In this document: positions 8,583 to 14,417 of the stretch, in pieces
Layout of the letters: every line of letters starts with the position of its first letter
How positions within the stretch are numbered: position 1 is the stretch's first letter
Origin: CAZSPL01 sp964608735
GTDB taxonomy: Bacteria; JAJVIF01; JAPKYR01; CAZSPL01
NCBI GenBank assembly: GCA_964608735.1
Contig: CAZSPL010000070.1
Location: 1-16,163, forward strand
DNA length: 16,163 nucleotides
Direction: 5' to 3'
Translations under genes and position numbers: made by a program
Notes under the pieces: generated by a model
What the model saw: the letters and a program-made list of their open reading frames with translations, nothing else
The model's database searches: none
Told to the model about the DNA's origin: nothing

Positions 8583-11000
8583 CTATCCCTGGAAGACAAA
8601 GACCGATGATGATACGCTCATGTCGGGAACGTAAATCTTGTGCGTGTACGGGTTGCACGAGATGATACGCGGGTCAGGCCCGGCGGGAACATCATGCAGC
8701 AGCGAGAGCGTGTTCGCGTCATAGACCATTATGTGCCCTGGAACGCCGACATAGATGGCGCATCCCATGTGATCGATGCCGCCGACTTCGCCGGCTCCGG
8801 CCGAGATGGTCTGGATATACGTATATGTCGACACATCCCACACTTCAACATTTCCCGGCGTGCCGGTGCCGATATAGAGCTGGTCGAGGAACGGGTCGTA
8901 ATCGATGTCGGACATGGTCGGGAAAGCCGAGTCCAGCGTCTGGAAAGAGGCAATCTTGGTCCAATCCTCTACGTTCCACACATCGACCGTCGGGCCCGGC
9001 CCTCCCGAGCCGCGGCCGTAAACGAACAGCCTGTGCCCGTCGTAATCGGCTTCGAGCGATGAGGGGAATTCAACGGTCTGGTACTCGTCATATGTCGGCG
9101 ACGAATCGGTATAGTCCCATGTGATGAGCCTTCCGTAGGGCGTGGTTGCGGTATCGCATGCAACGGCTATTTCAAGGTCCGCGAACATCTCGGCGTCATA
9201 CATGAATGCCACGCCGCCGGCGCCGGGATCATAGGGCGGGTTGAATACGACCGAATCCTCGGTGTCGACATCCCACATATCGATACGTATCGGCCCCATC
9301 ATCTCGAATCCGAGTATATCAGGCGCGAGAATCTTGCGTGCGTCGGGATTGAAGCAGAACATGCCGGGCATGCCGAAGAACATATCGCCGGACTTTTCAA
9401 ATATCTTGGTGGCGTTTTCATCGTCGTCGATTTTATAGAAACCGAAATCTTTGACGGGTGATGCCTGCGTGCAATCGACCCATGCGGTATTGTTGGTCGG
9501 ATCGACTTTCGAGCAATATGGCGAATGGAATGTGTCGATTATGTTCATTATCAATGTCGGCGCGGAAATGGCTTCGATTTCGATTTCGAGCGGGTCGTCG
9601 AGTGTATCCGAAGAGCCCTCGTCGTCCCATACACGGAGTTGCACATAGTAGATGCCTTCCGATGCCCATCCGTGCGTGACGACATCCCCTTCCTCGTCGA
9701 AGACGCCGTCGTTATCCCAGTCCCATTCCCACGTGGCTATATCTCCGCCGTCGGGGTCGTAGGATGATGTGCCGTCGAATTCCACCGGGTCGCAGACATA
9801 AGCTCCGTTTTCGGGTAAGACTTCTGCAACCGCAACCGGTGGAGTATTGCCGTTCTCGCCGACATCGGCTTTATAGATGAAATAAGCATCGATCGGCGCG
9901 CCGGGGATGCTTCCCTGGTAGCCGGATGCTTCGCTCCGGGCGATGATGATGACGTCGATTGAATTTTGCGCGGGAGTTGCGCCGACGATGTCGACGCCGT
10001 AAGTGCTGTAGCATGCCCCTCCGCCCGACGGGGCGAACGGGCCGGCGGCGTCGAAGTTACCGGGGGATTCGGCATAGACTGTATTCAATTCCGCGTTGAA
10101 ATGGTCCCATAAATCGATTTCGAGTATCAGCGAACCGCCGCATGCGGCGCCGTCGTTCCACAATGTGTTGCTGACCTCGGTCACGTTCGCGTTCCACGCC
10201 TCGACGCGGTTCGCGCCTTCGCCGAAATCATCCGGCGCGGTGTACGGAGGCGGACCGGACGGCATCTGCCATGATGCGTCGACCGCGTAATTGAATATCA
10301 GTCCGTCGCCCATTTCGATGGTGTAATGGCGGACGTTTTTTTGCCCGGCGCTGAATACGCATCGGGATGTCATATCCATATCGACGAGCGGGGCATCCGG
10401 GTCGTTAAGCTCATCGCAGAAGAATTTATATGCATTCACGGTGGAGTTGAAATTCGCGATGCTGTCGGGCGTACCGAGCAGGCCGTCCACATAGCCGCCG
10501 ATGCCGGCGTTGTGCGGGAATTCTACGGGATTCCACCATCGCGATGCGCCGTCGGGATTGAGCAGGCGTGTGTCGCCGGGGCCGGCCATGAGGATGTCGG
10601 GGTCGCTGAATCCCGCGACCGAGCCGTTGGTGATGAGTATGCCGCACACATCGAAGCCGGTGAATTCGGTCAGGCCGAGGAATGGGTGTCTCAATCCTAT
10701 GTCGGCCTCGATGAGATTCCCGTTGAACTGGAGGGTTTCGAGCGTGAGATTCACGAGTGGCGGGCCTTCGAGGAATGGAAGGACATTCAGGTGCATGTCC
10801 GGCGACCGCATCTGCGCGATATCGAGGGTACCGCTGTTCGGGTCAGCCGAGAACTGCCAGAGTCCCCAGAGCATGTGGGATGACTCGCTCTCGACGGCGG
10901 CGCTCAACGGCTGTTCCGGCGCGACGGCGACATTTCCACCGCCGGAACATCCAATCATCGTGAAAAGGAAAAGCATGGTAAGAGGGATTGCGTAACGCAT
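8583..11000 (-). CDS. Large lipoprotein: N-terminal module, PKD domain, beta-propeller (paralogue 3)
   Basis: This 805-residue paralogue starts at MRYAIPLTML. GGGAGG 6 nt upstream supports this ATG over one 63 bp earlier. The lipobox is TMIGC with cysteine 18. Residues about 45-380 are the module shared with both downstream genes, and a PKD domain lies at about 387-476 (SYDPDGG 413-419). After the common DTLDDPL junction the protein departs completely from its neighbours. Instead of a beta-helix it carries about 325 residues resembling a YVTN/WD40-like beta-propeller: repeated strands such as YIGTGTPGNVEVWDVSTYTY, AIYVGVPGHIMVYDANTLSLL and HKIYVPDMSVSSSVFVF. It lacks the DPLTWLPE tail. It is probably lipid-anchored, with the propeller as interaction surface; no enzymatic residues are evident. 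It is first of the cluster, and its upstream region carries a 14-bp palindrome. Confidence 0.87.
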   Translation of the reverse strand: MRYAIPLTMLFLFTMIGCSGGGNVAVAPEQPLSAAVESESSHMLWGLWQFSADPNSGTLDIAQMRSPDMHLNVLPFLEGPPLVNLTLETLQFNGNLIEADIGLRHPFLGLTEFTGFDVCGILITNGSVAGFSDPDILMAGPGDTRLLNPDGASRWWNPVEFPHNAGIGGYVDGLLGTPDSIANFNSTVNAYKFFCDELNDPDAPLVDMDMTSRCVFSAGQKNVRHYTIEMGDGLIFNYAVDASWQMPSGPPPYTAPDDFGEGANRVEAWNANVTEVSNTLWNDGAACGGSLILEIDLWDHFNAELNTVYAESPGNFDAAGPFAPSGGGACYSTYGVDIVGATPAQNSIDVIIIARSEASGYQGSIPGAPIDAYFIYKADVGENGNTPPVAVAEVLPENGAYVCDPVEFDGTSSYDPDGGDIATWEWDWDNDGVFDEEGDVVTHGWASEGIYYVQLRVWDDEGSSDTLDDPLEIEIEAISAPTLIMNIIDTFHSPYCSKVDPTNNTAWVDCTQASPVKDFGFYKIDDDENATKIFEKSGDMFFGMPGMFCFNPDARKILAPDILGFEMMGPIRIDMWDVDTEDSVVFNPPYDPGAGGVAFMYDAEMFADLEIAVACDTATTPYGRLITWDYTDSSPTYDEYQTVEFPSSLEADYDGHRLFVYGRGSGGPGPTVDVWNVEDWTKIASFQTLDSAFPTMSDIDYDPFLDQLYIGTGTPGNVEVWDVSTYTYIQTISAGAGEVGGIDHMGCAIYVGVPGHIMVYDANTLSLLHDVPAGPDPRIISCNPYTHKIYVPDMSVSSSVFVFQG

Positions 11001-11006
11001 AGCCAA

Positions 11007-11012
11007 CCTCCC
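11007..11012 (-). promoter_or_regulatory. Ribosome binding site deciding the start at 11000
   Basis: GGGAGG on the minus strand lies 6 nt before the ATG at 11000, directly before the lipoprotein signal sequence. Confidence 0.75.
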
Positions 11013-11042
11013 GGCAAGAAGCATCTTTCCATGGCTATTAGA

Positions 11043-11056
11043 TGCGATTAATCGCA
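11043..11056. promoter_or_regulatory. Perfect 14-bp palindrome, candidate operator
   Basis: TGCGATTAATCGCA is a perfect inverted repeat about 43-56 bp upstream of the third lipoprotein start. It overlaps the conserved 9-mer CGCATCTAA. The position fits a dimeric regulator site controlling the lipoprotein cluster. I do not recognise the regulator family. Confidence 0.4.
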
Positions 11057-11116
11057 CTCCCATTCTGATTTACCCGAACTCGGCCACTATAAATTTTGCG
11101 CAGATAAAACGATTTA

Positions 11117-11180
11117 GGGACAGGCCCCGTAGAGGGACAGGCCCCGTAGAGGGACAGGCCCCGTAGAGGGACAGGCCCCG
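11117..11180. repeat. 17-bp tandem repeat, 3.8 units
   Basis: Three perfect copies of GGGACAGGCCCCGTAGA (11117-11133, 11134-11150, 11151-11167) are followed by a partial copy ending at 11180. The core GGGACAGGCCCC can form a small GGG/CCC hairpin. The array ends 12 bp upstream of the -35 box of the RecQ operon. The period of 17 is not a multiple of three and the array is outside genes, so copy-number change would alter spacing rather than protein. The core resembles GGGACAGG-type repeats I have seen in other environmental genomes, but I cannot assign a family. Confidence 0.95.
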
Positions 11181-11192
11181 AATTAATTTTTC

Positions 11193-11221
11193 TTGACACT
11201 TATACATTTGTATGGTATAAC
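11193..11221 (+). promoter_or_regulatory. Near-consensus sigma70 promoter of the RecQ-ComF/DprA operon
   Basis: A perfect -35 TTGACA (11193-11198), a 17-bp spacer and a -10 TATAAC (11216-11221, 5 of 6 consensus bases) predict a start near 11228 and a leader of about 87 nt. An AT-rich stretch (AATTAATTTTT) just upstream could act as an UP element. The spacer contains the dyad ATACA-TT-TGTAT, and a wider TATAC/GTATA pair overlaps the -10, so a repressor could sit between the two boxes. Confidence 0.85.
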
Positions 11222-11246
11222 CCAGGCATTCAATTTGGTTAATTCG

Positions 11247-11290
11247 CATTGCATCGGTACGGAGGGGGGTTTCGTTAAATCGATGCGATG
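11247..11290 (+). promoter_or_regulatory. Leader hairpin with two-codon mini-ORF
   Basis: In the leader, CATTGCATCG (11247-11256) can pair with CGATGCGATG (11281-11290) over 10 bp with one G-U wobble, enclosing a 24-nt loop that holds a Shine-Dalgarno-like GGAGGGGGG. The right arm contains ATG-CGA-TGA (11283-11291), a minimal two-codon reading frame 24 nt before the true start. The real ribosome binding site lies outside the hairpin. A role in translational control is inference. Confidence 0.35.
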
Positions 11291-11301
11291 AGGGACATTT
11301 A

Positions 11302-11307
11302 AGGGAG
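11302..11307 (+). promoter_or_regulatory. Ribosome binding site of the RecQ-ComF fusion gene
   Basis: AGGGAG lies 7 nt before the ATG at 11315 and supports that start. Confidence 0.75.
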
Positions 11308-11314
11308 TTTTGAA

Positions 11315-13414
11315 ATGCGGGAATATGCCGAAGGACTGCTGAGGAAAGCGCTCGATAATCCAAATGCATGCTTCAGGGATGGCCAGTGGGAAGCAATCGA
11401 GAAGGTCGCGATCGAACGCAAACGCCTTCTATTGGTGCAACGTACCGGCTGGGGGAAGAGCATCGTATATTTCATCGCGACGCATCTTCTTCGCAAGCGC
11501 GGCGCGGGACCCACGCTCCTCATTTCGCCGCTGCTCGCGCTGATGCGTAACCAGATAGAAGCCGCCGAGCGGATCGGTATCAGGGCGGCGACAATCAATT
11601 CGAGCAATCAGGCCGAGTGGGATGAAGTGCGGGCGAGAATCGATGCCGGGCAGGTGGATATTCTTCTCATCTCGCCTGAACGTCTCGCCAACGAGGAATT
11701 CCTCGAAAAGTATCTCTTTCCCGTCGCGGCGGATATCGGGTTGTTCGTCGTCGACGAGGCGCACTGCATCTCGGAGTGGGGCCACGATTTCCGCCCCGAT
11801 TACCGGCGCATCGTGAGGATACTCAATCTCCTTCCACCCAACGTACCTGTGCTTACCACCACCGCCACGGCGAACGACCGCGTGGTGGACGATGTCGTGG
11901 AACAGCTCGGGCGCAACTTGCAAGTTAGCCGCGGGCCGCTGATACGCGAGAGCCTCAGCCTGCAGAACATCCACCTCCCCGACCAGGCGGCGCGTCTCGC
12001 ATGGCTCGCCGAGACGATGCCGAAGTTGCCCGGCAGCGGGATTATTTATACGCTGACCATCGACGACAGTGAAAGAGTGGCATCGTGGCTGGAGAAGAAA
12101 GGCGTCAACGCGAAGGCATATCATTCACGGATAGACGACGAATGCCGGTCATCACTCGAACAGGCGCTGCTCAAGAACGAGGTCAAGGCGCTTGTTGCCA
12201 CGACCGCGTTGGGGATGGGATTCGATAAGCCGGACCTGGGATTCGTCATCCATTTCCAGCGTCCCGGTTCGGCGGTGCATTATTACCAACAGGTCGGACG
12301 CGCGGGAAGGGCATTGGCTGACGCTTACGGCATCCTGCTTCACGGCGAGGAGGATGACGATATCATCGACTATTTCATCCGCACGGCGTTTCCGCCGCAG
12401 GCGCACGTTAAAGAAATATTGAGCGCGCTGGAATCGGCCGACGGCGGGCTGACCGTAGCGGAGATTGAATCGAAGGTCAACATGTACCGCGGACATATCG
12501 AGGCGGCATTGAAGATTCTCGAAGTAGAGACGCCATCACCCATCGTCAAGCGAAATGTCCAGCGCAAGACGAAATATTTCCGCAACCCGGTGAAGCATTC
12601 GCATAACCAACAGAAGATCAAAAAGCTCCTCGCGATACGCCGGGCCGAGCAGCGGAGGATGGATGAATACATGAGCAACCGCGGGTGCCTCATGAAATTC
12701 CTCGCGGAAGAACTCAATGACCCATCGCCGGTCGAATGCGGCAAATGCGCGCCATGCCGGGGCAAGCCGTTGCTGCCGGAGAGCTTTTCTCGCGAACTGG
12801 CCATCGAGGCGCTGGAATTTCTTCAGCGAGGCGAAATCCCGATCGCTCCGCGAAAGAATTGGCCCGCCGGGGCTCTCAAGGAATATGGATTCAGCGGACG
12901 CATCGGTCCAGAGCTGAAATGCGAGCAAGGCCGCGCGCTTTCGAAGTGGAACGATTCCGGATGGGGGGCACTTGTGCGGGAAGGGAAATTCAACAGCGGG
13001 AATTTCGACGACAAACTCGTGAAGGCATCCGCCGCCATGATAAAAGAGCGATGGAAGCCCGACCCGTTCCCGAAGTGGGTGACTTGCGTGCCGTCGCTGG
13101 AGAGGGAAGGACTCGTTCCCGATTTCGCGAGACGTCTTGCGCGCGAGTTGGGGATCCCGTTCAAATGGGCTGTTAAGAAAAACCGTTCCACGCGTCCGCA
13201 GAAGGAGATGCAGAACTCGTTCCAGCAGGCGAGGAATCTCGACGGCGCGTTCCAGGCGGGGAACTGGCGCGGCATCGGCGACGCTGTGCTTCTCGTCGAC
13301 GATATGGTAGACTCGCGCTGGACGTTCACCGTGGTCGCGGCATTGCTGAAACGCGCCGGAAGCGGCCCGGTGCATCCGTTCGCGTTGACGATTACATCGA
13401 AGCAGGGGAATTGA
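11315..13414 (+). CDS. recQ: RecQ-family DNA helicase fused to a ComF-like phosphoribosyltransferase domain
   Basis: This 699-residue soluble protein starts with a RecQ superfamily-2 helicase. Walker A is RTGWGKS (43-49; RecQ usually has TGGGKS). The RecQ signature DEAHCISEWGHDFRPDY is at 147-163, motif III TTTATAN at 181-187, motif V TTALGMGFDKPD at 296-307 and motif VI QQVGRAGR at 325-332. Four cysteines (458, 475, 478, 481) form the RecQ zinc-binding element. There is no clear HRDC domain. A conserved linker (about 490-600: APRKNWPAG, GRALSKWNDSGWG) leads to a C-terminal PRTase with ComF-type features: KNRSTRPQKEMQNSF (622-636) followed by the PRPP loop LLVDDMVDSRWT (659-670). In the canonical loop (VDDVxTTGxT) the TG is replaced by SR. 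The expected function is 3'-5' unwinding of DNA. The PRTase may bind a nucleotide or DNA rather than catalyse. It is first in an operon with a DprA-like gene, separated by only 2 bp. The RecQ-PRTase architecture is, from memory, known in other bacteria but not well studied. Confidence 0.92.
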   Translation: MREYAEGLLRKALDNPNACFRDGQWEAIEKVAIERKRLLLVQRTGWGKSIVYFIATHLLRKRGAGPTLLISPLLALMRNQIEAAERIGIRAATINSSNQAEWDEVRARIDAGQVDILLISPERLANEEFLEKYLFPVAADIGLFVVDEAHCISEWGHDFRPDYRRIVRILNLLPPNVPVLTTTATANDRVVDDVVEQLGRNLQVSRGPLIRESLSLQNIHLPDQAARLAWLAETMPKLPGSGIIYTLTIDDSERVASWLEKKGVNAKAYHSRIDDECRSSLEQALLKNEVKALVATTALGMGFDKPDLGFVIHFQRPGSAVHYYQQVGRAGRALADAYGILLHGEEDDDIIDYFIRTAFPPQAHVKEILSALESADGGLTVAEIESKVNMYRGHIEAALKILEVETPSPIVKRNVQRKTKYFRNPVKHSHNQQKIKKLLAIRRAEQRRMDEYMSNRGCLMKFLAEELNDPSPVECGKCAPCRGKPLLPESFSRELAIEALEFLQRGEIPIAPRKNWPAGALKEYGFSGRIGPELKCEQGRALSKWNDSGWGALVREGKFNSGNFDDKLVKASAAMIKERWKPDPFPKWVTCVPSLEREGLVPDFARRLARELGIPFKWAVKKNRSTRPQKEMQNSFQQARNLDGAFQAGNWRGIGDAVLLVDDMVDSRWTFTVVAALLKRAGSGPVHPFALTITSKQGN
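13404..13408 (+). promoter_or_regulatory. Ribosome binding site of the DprA-like gene
   Basis: AGGGG inside the last codons of the helicase gene lies 8 nt before the ATG at 13417. A TTG at 13411 overlaps the helicase stop codon but would be only 2 nt from this site, so ATG 13417 is preferred. The layout suggests translational coupling. Confidence 0.6.
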
Positions 13415-13416
13415 AA

Positions 13417-14394
13417 ATGCTCGGAGCGATTTCACCGGAAACACAAGCCGTACTATTGCTCTACGCCCGATGGGGTAAGGATTCGGGCGACGGCGACCCG
13501 TTGAGCGTAGGCGAATTCAACCGCCTCGCGGATTGGCTCGGGGCCGAATCGCTCAGTCCGGGCGACCTGCTTGACGCTGACGGCTTCGCGAAATATGACG
13601 CGAACCCGCTTGAGGGCATCACTCCCGGCAGGCTCGAGGCGTTGTTGAAATCGAGCGGCATCATGACAATCCAGGTCGAGCAATTGATGAACAACGGTTT
13701 CTGGATAATAAGCCGTTATGACGACGAATATCCCGGGCGCTTGAACCGCGTGTTGGAATCGCACGCGCCGCCGTTGTTGTTCGGCATCGGGCCGATGTCG
13801 CTTTTGCCGGAAGGCGGGATCGCGGTGGTGGGTTCGCGCGATGTCGACGGCAACGGTGCGACGTTCGCCGAGGAGTTCGGGGGAGCATGCGCCATGAAGA
13901 AAATAGCGCTCATCTCCGGCGGCGCGCGCGGGGTCGACCAGATATCAATGGCGGGAGCGTTGAATAACGGCGGACGCGCGGTATGCGTGCTCGCTGGCGG
14001 ATTGGCGCAGATGGCCGTAGCCGCCGGGAATCGCCAGGCCGTCGAGGAGGAGCGGCTGACGCTCGTGTCGCCGTATCACCCGAGGGCGGGATTCTCGGTC
14101 GGGCAAGCGATGTCGCGAAACAAGCTCATCTACGCGTTAGCCGACGCGGCGGTGGTGGTAAGCGCGACGCTTCGGAAGGGAGGTACCTGGGCCGGGGCGG
14201 AGGAGAATATCAGGAAGTGGCATACGCCGCTCTACGTCAGGACGGATGACAATATTCCCGGCAACGCCGCGCTTATCAAGGAAGGCGCGAAGCCGTTCCC
14301 CGAAGATGCCATGAACGATCCGGCGGTGTTATTCGAGCCCATCAAGCAGGATGAAACTGGCGGCAAGCCGATGCAAATAGGGTTGTTTGAGTAG
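13417..14394 (+). CDS. dprA: DprA/Smf-like DNA-processing protein (SLOG/Rossmann fold)
   Basis: This 325-residue protein shows the DprA/Smf core: VVGSR (137-141), SGGARGVDQ (167-175, equivalent to SGxAxGID), VLAGGL (191-196), MSRNKLI (232-238, equivalent to the SRNRxI segment) and VVVSATLRKGGT (246-257, equivalent to VVEAxxxSGT). DprA binds single-stranded DNA and in competent bacteria loads RecA. The N-terminal 120 residues contain helix-hairpin-helix-like sequence (ITPGRLEALL at 68-77) and the pre-Rossmann motif YDDEYPGRLNRVLE (101-114). The C-terminal winged helix of classical DprA appears to be missing: only about 40 residues follow the Rossmann fold. Several motifs are altered (ARGVD lacks the usual GID plus His pattern), so this is a divergent paralogue rather than the housekeeping DprA. 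It follows the RecQ-ComF gene by 2 bp and is very likely co-translated, which implies joint function on ssDNA. It converges on the next gene with a 23-bp gap and no clear terminator. Confidence 0.88.
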   Translation: MLGAISPETQAVLLLYARWGKDSGDGDPLSVGEFNRLADWLGAESLSPGDLLDADGFAKYDANPLEGITPGRLEALLKSSGIMTIQVEQLMNNGFWIISRYDDEYPGRLNRVLESHAPPLLFGIGPMSLLPEGGIAVVGSRDVDGNGATFAEEFGGACAMKKIALISGGARGVDQISMAGALNNGGRAVCVLAGGLAQMAVAAGNRQAVEEERLTLVSPYHPRAGFSVGQAMSRNKLIYALADAAVVVSATLRKGGTWAGAEENIRKWHTPLYVRTDDNIPGNAALIKEGAKPFPEDAMNDPAVLFEPIKQDETGGKPMQIGLFE

Positions 14395-14417
14395 GGGATT
14401 ATGACTGTACTACCGGG

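Larger units (their letters stand above)
11001..11314. other. Divergent intergenic control region
   Basis: This 314-bp gap separates the leftward lipoprotein cluster from the rightward RecQ operon. It holds no convincing gene. A minus-strand frame across it translates the tandem repeat and has no family resemblance. From left to right it contains the lipoprotein leader with a 14-bp palindrome, a weak minus-strand TATAGT at 11090-11085 with no good -35, the 17-bp tandem repeat, a strong plus-strand sigma70 promoter, and a leader with a long-range hairpin. Confidence 0.7.

Noticed and set aside
8583..11000. Prophage or insertion sequence causing the lipoprotein repeats
   Set aside because: No integrase, transposase, terminal inverted repeats or target-site duplications are visible; tandem gene duplication explains the pattern.
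11117..11180. Possible CRISPR array
   Set aside because: Units are contiguous 17-mers without spacers of varying sequence, and no cas gene is nearby.
11070..11369. Minus-strand frame of 99 codons through the tandem repeat
   Set aside because: It translates the 17-bp repeat into changing short peptides, crosses the strong plus-strand promoter and enters the RecQ gene. There is no family resemblance.
12536..13444. Minus-strand open frame of 302 codons
   Set aside because: Fully antisense to the RecQ-ComF gene, whose motifs are unambiguous; the translation is rich in Arg/His/Leu without domain features.
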